From: Ruminococcaceae bacterium UBA7217
GTDB lineage: Bacteria > Bacillota > Clostridia > Oscillospirales > Acutalibacteraceae
Direction: 5' to 3'
Assembly (NCBI GenBank): GCA_002490425.1
Contig: DKTZ01000046.1
Coordinates: forward strand, 1-9,277
DNA length: 9,277 nucleotides
How positions within the stretch are numbered: position 1 is the first letter of the stretch; each line of letters starts with the position of its first letter. A program made the translations under genes and the position numbers. The notes below the pieces were generated by a model, which made no database searches, was not told where the DNA came from, and saw nothing but the letters and a program-made list of their open reading frames with translations. Shown here one piece after another: positions 1 through 6,710 of the stretch.

Positions 1-20
1 TAAATATTTTTGCGTTTTTG

Positions 21-49
21 TTGAAAATAGTATTTTTTAATGATATAAT
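21..49 (+). promoter_or_regulatory. sigma-A-like promoter of the sugar symporter gene
   Basis: A TTGAAA -35 box (21-26) and a perfect TATAAT -10 box (44-49) are separated by exactly 17 bases. Transcription would start near base 56, leaving a leader of about 25 bases before the ATG at 81. This position rules out the longer reading frame that opens at base 18. I see no convincing operator or catabolite-control palindrome beside it, though sequence before base 1 is not visible. Confidence 0.75.
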
Positions 50-66
50 AAAAAGGATATTTATGA

Positions 67-75
67 AAAGGAGAG
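67..75 (+). promoter_or_regulatory. ribosome binding site that sets the symporter start
   Basis: AAAGGAGAG has its GGAG core (70-73) seven bases before the ATG at 81. In-frame starts further upstream, at 18 and 63, lack such a site, so the start at 81 is preferred. Confidence 0.8.
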
Positions 76-80
76 ATCAA

Positions 81-1640
81 ATGAGTAAAAATAGTAACTC
101 TGTCCCTTCAAATGCTATCAAACATAATACATACACCGGTAAAGAGCTTACAGGTTATTTGGTAGGACTTGCAGGACAAAATATTATTTACAACATCATT
201 GCAGGCGGACTTCAATATTATTGGCAGTCAATTATTTTCCTGCCGGCAATGGCGATTTCAACAATTTTCTTTATTGCTCGTGTTTGGGACGCTATCAATG
301 ACCCGATGATGGGTTCGATAGTTGACCATACAAGGTCAAAATGGGGTAAATGTAAGCCGTACCTTATGTTTGTCCCCATTCCGATTGGTATAATAACAAT
401 TCTTACTTTCTGTAACGGCACTTATACCGATTATTCCTCAACCGGCATGCACGTTTTGATTATTGCCTGGGCAGCAATTTCATATATTCTTTGGGGTATG
501 ACTTATACTGTCGGCGATATTCCGCTTTGGGGCGTAACATCTCTTATGACAGATGATGAAAACGACAGAGCAAAAGCTCTTTCACTTGCACGTATTGTAA
601 CAAACGCAGGCGCTATCGGTATGCTTATTACTTTTGCCGGCAAAGCTCTTTCTCCGATGTTTCAAAATAAGGGTATGGATATTATTCATGCCGACAAAAC
701 ATCTTACATTATAATTGCAGTAATTCTTACAGTCTTTGCAACAATTCTCTTCCAGTTTGCAGGTTTTTCTGTAAAAGAAAGAGTTCAGCAGTCAGAAAAG
801 AAATATACAATGAAAGAGAACTTTAAGATAATGGTCTCAAACGACCCGTTCAGAAGACTTCTTATTTCGGGTATTTTAAGAAGCCCCATTCAGCTTCTTT
901 CCATTGTAGGACTTTCGCTTGTTATGTACTATTTCTTTGACAACAACCTTGCAAATCTTGTTGTTGACGGAAAGCTTCAGATTGTAAAAATTGTTCAGCT
1001 TTTAGTTATGGCAATCGGTCTTTTAGGCGGTATGATTATCGGTACTGCCGTTACACCCAAGCTTACAGGTAAATTCGGCAAAAAACAGCTCTACAATTTC
1101 TATTCAATAGCAGGCGCTCTTCCGTATTTCTTAATTTTCGTTGTTTATAAGCTTGCTGACGGTAACCTTATGAAGAATATGGCTTATGTTATCCTTATGG
1201 CTGTTATGATGTTTGCATCATCTTGGGCGATGGGTTCAATCAATATTCTTCAGTCAATTATGATTGCAGACTGCGTTGACTATGAGGAATATAAAAACGG
1301 CGTTCGTACCGACGGTGTATTCTTCTCAGGTCAGTCCTTTATCACTAAGCTTTCAATGGGTGTTTCATCGCTTATTTCAGGCTTTATTTACAGTGCAGTG
1401 CATTATACAGATAAGTATATCGAAGTTCTTAATACTGACCTTGCCGAGGGCAAATATCATTTCTTTGAGGCAAATGACGGCAAATATGCTATGGCAATGT
1501 TCCTTCTTATTTCCGTACCGCCTGCAATCGGTATGCTTCTTTCAGCTATTCCGACTATTAAATATTCTCTTACAGACAAAGAGCACACAAGAATTCTTAA
1601 CGAACTTATTGAAAGACGTGCCGCAAAGTCTGAGGATTGA
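81..1640 (+). CDS. GPH-family (MFS) sugar:cation symporter
   Basis: This is a 519-residue inner-membrane carrier of the glycoside-pentoside-hexuronide:cation symporter family (MelB/XylP/UidB-like), which brings a sugar or glycoside in with Na+ or H+. The family signature in the loop after TM2 is clear: DAINDPMMGSIVDHTRSKWG at residues 70-89. A second typical patch lies late in the protein at about 397-412 (DCVDYEEYKNGVRTDG). Around a dozen hydrophobic segments are spread along the chain, and the length is slightly above the usual 450-500. The start at 81 is chosen for its ribosome binding site and because a promoter lies just upstream. The gene stands alone between its promoter and a terminator, and no glycosidase or regulator is visible beside it, so the sugar cannot be named. 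The neighbouring Na+ pump makes sodium coupling plausible but unproven. Confidence 0.9.
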   Translation: MSKNSNSVPSNAIKHNTYTGKELTGYLVGLAGQNIIYNIIAGGLQYYWQSIIFLPAMAISTIFFIARVWDAINDPMMGSIVDHTRSKWGKCKPYLMFVPIPIGIITILTFCNGTYTDYSSTGMHVLIIAWAAISYILWGMTYTVGDIPLWGVTSLMTDDENDRAKALSLARIVTNAGAIGMLITFAGKALSPMFQNKGMDIIHADKTSYIIIAVILTVFATILFQFAGFSVKERVQQSEKKYTMKENFKIMVSNDPFRRLLISGILRSPIQLLSIVGLSLVMYYFFDNNLANLVVDGKLQIVKIVQLLVMAIGLLGGMIIGTAVTPKLTGKFGKKQLYNFYSIAGALPYFLIFVVYKLADGNLMKNMAYVILMAVMMFASSWAMGSINILQSIMIADCVDYEEYKNGVRTDGVFFSGQSFITKLSMGVSSLISGFIYSAVHYTDKYIEVLNTDLAEGKYHFFEANDGKYAMAMFLLISVPPAIGMLLSAIPTIKYSLTDKEHTRILNELIERRAAKSED

Positions 1641-1664
1641 TTTAATTAAAAATATATTTATTGT

Positions 1665-1700
1665 AAAAGCAGTGTGAGCGTTTGCTTTCACTGCTTTTTT
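1665..1700 (+). terminator. intrinsic terminator after the symporter gene
   Basis: The arms AAAAGCAGTG (1665-1674) and CACTGCTTTT (1689-1698) pair perfectly. The stem can extend inward (GAGC with GCTT, including a G-U pair) to a small loop, and a run of T follows, ending at 1700. The next base begins the sfsA ribosome binding site. Confidence 0.8.
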
Positions 1701-1710
1701 AAGGAATAAT

Positions 1711-2385
1711 ATGAAATACAGTAATATTGTAAAGGGAGCTTTTGTCAGTCGTACGAACCGTTTTATTGCAAACTGTGAAATGGACGGAAAACTGCAGATA
1801 TGCCATGTAAAAAATACAGGCAGATGCAAAGAGCTTTTCGTAGAAGGTGCAACGGTCTATCTGCAAAAGGCGGATAATCCCAACCGTAAAACCTTGTACG
1901 ATTTGATAGCTGTCCAAAAGGGGAACAGGCTCATAAATATTGACAGCCAAGTTGTAAACGGTGTGGCGCTCGAATATATGCCTGTTTTATTTGATAATAT
2001 TAAGCTTATAAAGCCTGAATGTGTTTACAGAAATTCACGGTTTGACATTTATCTTGAAACAGAAACAGATAAAATATTTGTTGAGGTCAAGGGCGTAACG
2101 CTTGAAAAGGACGGCACTGCACTTTTCCCTGACGCTCCGACCGAGAGGGGAGTAAAGCACCTTAAAGAACTACAAAAAGCTGTCGCCGACGGCTATAAAG
2201 CCTTTGTACTGTTTGTAATTCAAATGGATAATGCTTTACATTTTGAGCCAAACAGAATAACTCACCCCGAATTTGCCGAAGAGCTTAAAAATGCTCAAAA
2301 AAACGGCGTAACAGTGTTAGCCTATAGCTGTGCTGTTACACCTGATGAAATTAGAATTAAAGATAAAGTAAATATAGTTTTATAA
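1711..2385 (+). CDS. sfsA: SfsA family DNA-binding protein / nuclease
   Basis: A 224-residue soluble protein of the SfsA family, close to the usual length of about 230. The name comes from E. coli, where overproduction stimulates maltose fermentation; the fold has an N-terminal OB-like domain and a C-terminal PD-(D/E)XK nuclease-like domain. Visible family marks are RTNRF (14-18), a CHVKNTGR patch (31-38), the putative metal-binding trio D112, E125 and K127 (RFDIYLE then FVEVKG), and FPDAPTERG (139-147). The ATG is well supported by AAGGA at 1701-1705. No strong private promoter is visible, so expression may come from a weak promoter near the end of the symporter gene or from readthrough of its terminator. 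It ends in a hairpin shared with the convergent operon. The biological role remains poorly defined even in model species. Confidence 0.93.
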   Translation: MKYSNIVKGAFVSRTNRFIANCEMDGKLQICHVKNTGRCKELFVEGATVYLQKADNPNRKTLYDLIAVQKGNRLINIDSQVVNGVALEYMPVLFDNIKLIKPECVYRNSRFDIYLETETDKIFVEVKGVTLEKDGTALFPDAPTERGVKHLKELQKAVADGYKAFVLFVIQMDNALHFEPNRITHPEFAEELKNAQKNGVTVLAYSCAVTPDEIRIKDKVNIVL

Positions 2386-2390
2386 TTAAG

Positions 2391-2428
2391 AAATCGGAAA
2401 CGGATAAATAAACCCGTCTCCGATTTTT
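2391..2428. terminator. bidirectional terminator between sfsA and the decarboxylase operon
   Basis: The arms AAATCGGAAACGG (2391-2403) and CCGTCTCCGATTT (2414-2426) pair with one mismatch, around a loop of about 10 bases. A T run follows on the plus strand (2424-2428). Read from the minus strand the same stem is followed by a weaker T-rich stretch, so it probably serves both the sfsA transcript and the oad operon. Confidence 0.75.
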
Positions 2429-2450
2429 GTGATTTATAACTGAATTTTGA

Positions 2451-3647
2451 TTAACCGAATCTTGAAAGCAGGAAACCTGCCGCAACAGCCGAACCGATAA
2501 CGCCTGCAACGTTCGGACCCATAGCGTGCATAAGCAGGAAGTTTGAGGGATTGTATTTTCTGCCCTCAACCTGAGAAACACGCGCCGCCATAGGAACTGC
2601 CGAAACGCCTGCTGAGCCGATAAGGGGATTTACTCTGCCCTTAGTGATAACATTCATAAGCTTTGCGAAGAGTACACCGCCCGCCGTTGAGAACATAAAC
2701 GCAATAAGACCGATTACAACAACGAGAACCGTTTTAAATGCAAGGAAAGTTTTGCCCTCTGCGGTAGCGCCGACTGTTACGCCGAGCATAATTGTAACAA
2801 TGTTGCAAAGTGCATTCTGCGCAGTGTCGGAAAGCCTGTCTGTAACTCCGGATTCCTTAAACAGGTTACCGAGCATCAGCATACCGATAAGCGGAGCGGT
2901 TGACGGAATAACAAGAACGCAAATAACGGTAACAACAATTGGGAAAATAATCTTTTCTGCTTTGCTGACTGTTCTGAGCTGTTCCATTTTAATTTTGCGT
3001 TCTTTTTCTGTTGTAAGAAGCTTCATAATGGGTGGCTGAATAAGCGGGATAAGTGCCATATAAGAATATGCCGCAACTGCAATAGGCCCTAAAAGGTGAG
3101 GAGCAAGCTTACCTGTAAGGTAAATTGCCGTCGGGCCGTCTGCACCGCCGATAATAGCTATGGCGGCCGCCTCAAGTGCAGTGAATCCCTCATATCCCGG
3201 GATAAGGTTTGTTGCACAGGCAATTAAGAATGCAACGTAAATACCTAGCTGTGCCGCCGCACCTAAAAGAAGACTTGAAGGGTTGGCAAGAAGCGGACCG
3301 AAATCTGTCATTGCGCCAACGCCTAAGAAGATAAGGCAGGGGAAGATACTTGACTTAACACCGCAGTAAATAAGCCTTAAAACACCTGAATCGTACCAGT
3401 GCGCCGAGGCGTCAATAACCTCTCCGCCGGGGGTGGCAATAGCAAGCGGGTCATACATTATGTCGGGATAAATATTAACAAGCAACATTCCGAATGCAAT
3501 GGGCAAAAGGAGCAACGGTTCATATTTTTTTACTATGGCAAGGTAAAGTAAGCCGAAAGAAATTGCAATCATTACCCAGTTTTGCCAGGCAAGATGTGCA
3601 AAGCCTGATTCTTGGAACAGGCTTACAAGAGCGTCAATAATCTGCAT
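2451..3647 (-). CDS. oadB: sodium-translocating decarboxylase beta subunit (OadB/GcdB/MmdB type)
   Basis: A 398-residue polytopic membrane protein, the Na+ channel and carboxybiotin decarboxylating subunit of biotin-dependent sodium pumps. It carries the family hallmark GGADGPTAIYLTGKLAPHLLG at 167-187 (given here as its start and end) and a C-terminal NPLIGSAGVSAVPMAARVS patch at 340-358. Residues known to matter in Klebsiella OadB (D203, Y229, N373, G377, S382, R389) appear at D170, Y196, N340, G344, S349 and R356, all with the same offset of 33, so the pump core is intact. The start is set by AGGAGGAA at 3653-3660, which begins on the last base of the preceding stop codon. It is the last gene of the four-gene operon. 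Beta subunits of different pumps look alike, so the substrate is inferred from the carboxyltransferase gene, not from this one. Confidence 0.95.
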   Translation of the reverse strand: MQIIDALVSLFQESGFAHLAWQNWVMIAISFGLLYLAIVKKYEPLLLLPIAFGMLLVNIYPDIMYDPLAIATPGGEVIDASAHWYDSGVLRLIYCGVKSSIFPCLIFLGVGAMTDFGPLLANPSSLLLGAAAQLGIYVAFLIACATNLIPGYEGFTALEAAAIAIIGGADGPTAIYLTGKLAPHLLGPIAVAAYSYMALIPLIQPPIMKLLTTEKERKIKMEQLRTVSKAEKIIFPIVVTVICVLVIPSTAPLIGMLMLGNLFKESGVTDRLSDTAQNALCNIVTIMLGVTVGATAEGKTFLAFKTVLVVVIGLIAFMFSTAGGVLFAKLMNVITKGRVNPLIGSAGVSAVPMAARVSQVEGRKYNPSNFLLMHAMGPNVAGVIGSAVAAGFLLSRFG

Positions 3648-3659
3648 AGCTGTTCCTCC

Positions 3660-4034
3660 TTAACCTATAACGGCAAGAACAGCATCAGTTTCAACTGTCT
3701 GACCTTTTGTAACAAGAATTTGTGAAACTGTGCCTGAAGCGGAGGCAACAATTTCATTTTCCATTTTCATTGCTTCAAGAATGAAGAGAACATCGCCTTC
3801 ATTTACTTTTTGTCCTTGTGAAGCATTTACTTTAAGTATTGTACCGGGCATGGGCGATTTAATTTGTGTTCCGTTACCTGCAATAACAGGTGCAGCCTGA
3901 ACCGGTGCAGTAGTAATAGGAACAGCAGGAGCAACAGGTGTTACTGCATCGGAGATATTTGTAACAATAGCCTCTTCGGTTTCCGTAACGTCTACCTCGT
4001 AATTTTTTCCGTTTAATGTAACAATGTATTTCAT
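3660..4034 (-). CDS. biotin carboxyl carrier protein of the sodium-pump decarboxylase
   Basis: A 124-residue protein that carries covalently bound biotin and shuttles the carboxyl group from the carboxyltransferase to the beta subunit. The biotinyl domain fills roughly residues 57-124 and contains EAMKMENEI, with the biotin-accepting lysine at position 90, about 35 residues from the C-terminus as expected. A flexible Pro/Ala/Val/Thr-rich linker (about 31-54) joins it to a small N-terminal segment that begins MKYIVTLNGKNYEVDV, as in GcdC/MmdC-type carriers. The ribosome binding site AAGGGAGA (4041-4048) overlaps the TAA of the previous gene. In Klebsiella-type pumps this domain is fused to the C-terminus of the alpha subunit; here it is a separate gene. 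It needs a biotin ligase encoded elsewhere. Confidence 0.95.
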   Translation of the reverse strand: MKYIVTLNGKNYEVDVTETEEAIVTNISDAVTPVAPAVPITTAPVQAAPVIAGNGTQIKSPMPGTILKVNASQGQKVNEGDVLFILEAMKMENEIVASASGTVSQILVTKGQTVETDAVLAVIG

Positions 4035-4046
4035 ATTATTTCTCCC

Positions 4047-4430
4047 TTATTCTTCAATGAGCTTTATAGAATTAAACTGCAATCTGTTAAGCGGAATACC
4101 GCTTTCATTTGAAACAATTGCCATAATAATTGCGGCTGTTTTTTCATCTGTTTTGTAAAGGTCAAGCGAGCCTATGGACTGTGTTTCGGGAAGCGCCTTT
4201 AAGCTATTATTCTTTTTGGTTTCTTTAACAACAGGACTTAAAACTTTTTCGTCGACCTTGCCTGCATTTTTTTTACGTGTTTTGCTTTCAACTGCACGTA
4301 TTGCCTTTGAGAGTAAAACAACTATTACCGCAAGGAGAGCCAAAATAATCATAACAACGATTATTCCCGTTACCGAAACGCTGAGCGCTTCGCCCATTGA
4401 AATGGTTTGCTTTAACAGCGTGTTTGTCAT
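4047..4430 (-). CDS. oadG: sodium-pump decarboxylase gamma/delta small membrane subunit (OadG-like)
   Basis: A 127-residue protein with one strong membrane helix at about residues 17-41, then a lysine-rich cytoplasmic linker (about 42-80) and a conserved C-terminal segment (about 95-127, DEKTAAIIMAIV and SIKLIEE). This layout is that of the OadG/MmdD/GcdD subunits, which tether the carboxyltransferase to the membrane beta subunit and help assembly. The longer C-terminal segment is closer to the delta subunits MmdD/GcdD than to the short Klebsiella OadG, so either name could be used. It lies between the alpha and biotin carrier genes, with gaps of 11 and 12 bases. Its ribosome binding site, AGAGG at 4438-4442, touches the TGA of the preceding gene. 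Sequence conservation in this family is low, so the call leans on operon position as well as topology. Confidence 0.85.
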   Translation of the reverse strand: MTNTLLKQTISMGEALSVSVTGIIVVMIILALLAVIVVLLSKAIRAVESKTRKKNAGKVDEKVLSPVVKETKKNNSLKALPETQSIGSLDLYKTDEKTAAIIMAIVSNESGIPLNRLQFNSIKLIEE

Positions 4431-4441
4431 ATCGATACCTC

Positions 4442-5824
4442 TCAGTCAATTCTCTTAATTGAATATTTGAATGTGTTCTTTGCTTTTTCTTCACGCTTGT
4501 CAAAGAAAGCCTCTGCCTGCTGGGGGAAGGCAATGTAAGAAAGAACATCTTCGTCCGATTTTGCTTTTTCTCCGATTTCGGCTTTACCTTTTTCAAATCC
4601 GTCCTCGAGCGTATCTGCAAAACGGCAGGTAATCGGCTCGTCATCACCCAATACCTTCTTTTGAAGGTCAGCGTTAATTTCACCGGGTGCTTTGCCGTAT
4701 TCACCTTTGATATAAGCCTTGATTTCCTTTGAAATATTTTTATATCTTTCGCCTACAAGCACATTTGTAACGGCTTGGTTGCCGACCATTTGGCTCAAAG
4801 GAGTTACAAGTGGGGGATAGCCCATATCCTCACGAACTCTTGGAATTTCAATAAGCGCCTCTTCCATTTTGTTAAGGGCGTGCATATCCTCAAGATTTGC
4901 TATCATATTTGAAAGCATTCCGCCGGGAACCTTGTATGTCAGCGCATCTGTGTCTGTTACAAGAGCCTTCGGCTTCAAAAGACCTGCTGAAAGGTAACCG
5001 TCGCGAAGCGGCTTGAAGTGGTCGTTTACTTTCTTTAAAACGCTTCTGTCAAGCCCTGTTTCGTAGCCGAGACCTGTAAGCGCGTCGTGTAAAGTTTCAG
5101 TCGCAGGCTGTGATGTGCCGCCTGAGAAGCAGGAGGAGGCAGTGTCAATAATATCGCATCCTGCCTCAACTGCTTTAAGAACGGTCATATATGCCATTCC
5201 CGTTGTGCAGTGTGTGTGAAGAATAACGGGCATTTCGGGCATTGCGTCTTTAATAGCGCTTACAAGCTCTTTTGCTTCAATGGGAGTCATAACGCCCGCC
5301 ATATCCTTAATGCAAATAGTAGAACAACCCATTTCTTTCATTTCTCTTACAAGCTCAACATATTTTTGGAGTGTGTGAACAGGGCTTGTTGTGTAAGAGA
5401 TTGCGCCTGAAGCAACAGCGCCGTTCTTTATGGTTTCGTCAACTGCAACACGGATATTTCTTGTGTCGTTAAGTGCGTCGAAAATTCTGATAACATCTAT
5501 ACCGTTTTCTATGCTCTTTTTAACAAACATTCTTACAACATCGTCAGGGTAATGCTTGTAGCCGAGAAGATTTTGACCGCGCAGCAGCATTTGAAGACGT
5601 GTATCAGGGCATTTTGCTTTAATTTTTCTGAGTCTTTCCCACGGGTCTTCGTCAAGATAGCGCAGGCATGAGTCAAATGTTGCGCCGCCCCAGCACTCAA
5701 GTGAATAATAACCTGCTTTATTGAGCGTTTCAAGTATAGGCTCAAAGTCAGAGAAAGGCATTCTTGTCGCCATGAGCGATTGATTGGCGTCTCTAAGCAC
5801 GGTTTCTGTAAACTGAACTTTCAT
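4442..5824 (-). CDS. oadA: oxaloacetate decarboxylase alpha subunit / pyruvate carboxylase subunit B-like carboxyltransferase, no biotin domain
   Basis: A 460-residue cytoplasmic carboxyltransferase that moves the carboxyl group of oxaloacetate to biotin, releasing pyruvate. The N-terminal TIM-barrel (HMGL-like, about 1-270) holds the metal site and catalytic residues: D12 in ETVLRDANQS, K173 in CIKDMAG (the lysine carbamylated in relatives) and H203/H205 in LHTHCTTGM. RGQNLLGY (82-89) and SGGTSQPATETL (234-245) are also typical. The conserved PYC/OADA domain follows to about 440. The biotinyl domain that ends Klebsiella OadA (about 600 residues) is absent and is supplied by the separate carrier gene. 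The start at 5824 is preferred over one 27 codons earlier because GGAGG (5832-5836) sits seven bases upstream and homology begins at MKVQFTET. The acyl-CoA-type pumps use a crotonase-fold carboxyltransferase instead, so oxaloacetate is the likely substrate. No biotin carboxylase gene is nearby. Confidence 0.94.
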   Translation of the reverse strand: MKVQFTETVLRDANQSLMATRMPFSDFEPILETLNKAGYYSLECWGGATFDSCLRYLDEDPWERLRKIKAKCPDTRLQMLLRGQNLLGYKHYPDDVVRMFVKKSIENGIDVIRIFDALNDTRNIRVAVDETIKNGAVASGAISYTTSPVHTLQKYVELVREMKEMGCSTICIKDMAGVMTPIEAKELVSAIKDAMPEMPVILHTHCTTGMAYMTVLKAVEAGCDIIDTASSCFSGGTSQPATETLHDALTGLGYETGLDRSVLKKVNDHFKPLRDGYLSAGLLKPKALVTDTDALTYKVPGGMLSNMIANLEDMHALNKMEEALIEIPRVREDMGYPPLVTPLSQMVGNQAVTNVLVGERYKNISKEIKAYIKGEYGKAPGEINADLQKKVLGDDEPITCRFADTLEDGFEKGKAEIGEKAKSDEDVLSYIAFPQQAEAFFDKREEKAKNTFKYSIKRID

Positions 5825-5830
5825 ATATAT

Positions 5831-5837
5831 ACCTCCG
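5831..5837 (-). promoter_or_regulatory. oadA: ribosome binding site that sets the oadA start
   Basis: Read on the minus strand, CGGAGGT lies with its GGAGG core seven bases before the ATG at 5824. The longer in-frame start at 5905 would fall at the predicted promoter -10 region and is therefore rejected. Confidence 0.85.
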
Positions 5838-5895
5838 TATAAAATATCATAGACTAAATTAAATCCAAATTCCGCCATTATAAAATTATGGAATA

Positions 5896-5924
5896 ATATT
5901 ATCACAAATTCGATTTTTTTTCAA
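5896..5924 (-). promoter_or_regulatory. probable sigma-A-like promoter of the decarboxylase operon
   Basis: On the minus strand a TTGAAA -35 box (5919-5924) is followed after 17 bases by TAATAT (5896-5901). A GATAAT (5898-5903) overlaps it at shorter spacing. A second, perfect TATAAT lies downstream at 5877-5882 with only a poor -35 match (TTGTGA, 19 bases away), so the exact start of transcription is uncertain. The leader would be about 40-65 bases. Confidence 0.6.
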
Positions 5925-5952
5925 GTTAATTTACAAATATGTTAAATTTTTG

Positions 5953-6330
5953 TCATTGTTCATTACTTTTTGCTTTTTTGCCGCTGAAAAATGTTAAAAT
6001 TCCCGTAATTATTAAAAATGCGGCAAAAATATATGAAAGATATTCCGTTTTAATTGACCTTAGAAAAAATCCTGCAAAAAGTGCGCCAATGCATCCGCCC
6101 AATATTACGGGATATATTTCTTTGTATTTAATTTGCTTTTTCATAGTGTAAATTACAGTGGAAATTACGGCGCAGGGAATAAAAAATGCAAGATTTATGC
6201 CTTGTGATTTTATTTGCGGCATATTACTGAATATTACAAGATATATAATAAGAACTCCGCCGCCGCCGAATCCCATTGAGCCGACAAGCCCTGCAAGAAA
6301 AGAGGCGATTGCTTTAATTACAGTGTTCAT
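5953..6330 (-). CDS. half-length TauE/SafE family membrane protein, second of a pair
   Basis: A 125-residue hydrophobic protein with about four membrane helices, matching one half of the TauE/SafE (DUF81) transporter fold, whose usual members are about 250 residues with two such halves. The family glycine patch is GSMGFGGGGVL (17-27). It aligns with the gene upstream through the glycine patch, a Q-x-IN motif (about 43-46), a P..VIS..IY motif (52-61) and the LGG..GA..G.F motif (77-88). The ATG at 6330 overlaps the TGA of the preceding gene as ATGA, which favours it over the start nine codons earlier; an AAGGA lies upstream at a rather long spacing of about 10-11 bases. The partners probably form one transporter as a heterodimer. 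The substrate (sulfite, sulfonates or another small anion) cannot be told from sequence. No clear terminator follows. Confidence 0.82.
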   Translation of the reverse strand: MNTVIKAIASFLAGLVGSMGFGGGGVLIIYLVIFSNMPQIKSQGINLAFFIPCAVISTVIYTMKKQIKYKEIYPVILGGCIGALFAGFFLRSIKTEYLSYIFAAFLIITGILTFFSGKKAKSNEQ

Positions 6331-6677
6331 TTCATAATCATCCTTACTCCTGCCCAAATCATAAATACTGCAAATGCTGATTTGAGCAGTTTATTTGAAG
6401 TCTTTTTAATAACAAATGTTCCGAGTACAGCTCCCGGAAGCCCGAGAGCAATATATGAATAGGTTTCGCTTAAGTTGACATTACCGCCTAAAAGATATAT
6501 AATAAAACTAATAACAGTTATCGGTAATATCGTTGCAACAGCGTTAATTTGTGCGCTTTTTTGGTCGAATCCGCATTTCTTATAAAGCGGAACGGTAAGC
6601 ATACCGCCGCCCGCTCCTAAGGTTACGTTTACAATGCCTATTGCAATTCCCGAAAAGAATTTTTTAATATTGTTCAT
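6327..6677 (-). CDS. half-length TauE/SafE family membrane protein, first of a pair
   Basis: A 116-residue hydrophobic protein with about four helices, corresponding to the N-terminal half of TauE/SafE transporters. Visible marks are the glycine patch GAGGGMLTVPL (21-31), AQIN (42-45), P..VIS..IY (52-61) and LGLPGAVLGTF (78-88). It is not a broken gene: it has its own start and stop, ends in a basic tail, and its partner begins within its stop codon. The start at 6677 lacks a good ribosome binding site (the nearest AAAGG is 16 bases away), but an in-frame TGA lies only four codons upstream, so the start cannot be much earlier. The gene is divergent from the PH-domain protein, with 33 bases between the two start codons. 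Its promoter was not recognised and must lie largely within the first part of the divergent gene. Confidence 0.84.
   Translation of the reverse strand: MNNIKKFFSGIAIGIVNVTLGAGGGMLTVPLYKKCGFDQKSAQINAVATILPITVISFIIYLLGGNVNLSETYSYIALGLPGAVLGTFVIKKTSNKLLKSAFAVFMIWAGVRMIMK
6641..6670 (+). promoter_or_regulatory. candidate promoter of the PH-domain membrane protein gene
   Basis: TTGCAA (6641-6646) and TAATAT (6665-6670) are 18 bases apart on the plus strand. The start of transcription would be near 6677, leaving a leader of about 34 bases. The boxes lie wholly inside the start of the divergent TauE/SafE gene, which is forced by the 33-base gap. AT-rich sequence makes such matches easy to find by chance. 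Confidence 0.4.
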
Positions 6678-6710
6678 TTTAGTATTTCAACTGCCTTTGG
6701 AGGTTTTTTA

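Noticed and set aside
18..80. Longer N-terminus for the sugar symporter, starting at 18 or 63
   Set aside because: The promoter boxes at 21-49 overlap it, neither start has a ribosome binding site, and family similarity begins after the start at 81.
1264..1677. Open frame on the plus strand inside the symporter gene
   Set aside because: It is an alternative-frame shadow of a confident gene, with no ribosome binding site or recognisable domain.
2644..3039. Open frame on the plus strand opposite the decarboxylase beta subunit
   Set aside because: It is antisense to a strongly conserved gene, with low-complexity Ser/Thr/Ile content typical of a shadow frame.
4288..4704. Minus-strand frame spanning the oadA-oadG junction
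   Set aside because: It overlaps the ends of two well-supported genes in another frame and has no family features; I considered a frameshift but both genes are intact.
5825..5905. 27-codon N-terminal extension of the carboxyltransferase
   Set aside because: The extension covers the predicted promoter and ribosome binding site, and the family N-terminus matches the ATG at 5824.
5939..6151. Small plus-strand frame opposite the second TauE/SafE gene
   Set aside because: It is antisense to a gene supported by homology to its partner, and its hydrophobic look follows from the complementary strand of a membrane protein gene.
6327..6357. A frameshift splitting one full-length TauE/SafE gene
   Set aside because: Each half has a complete helix set, its own glycine motif at the same residue position and a classic ATGA overlap, which fits a genuine gene pair.
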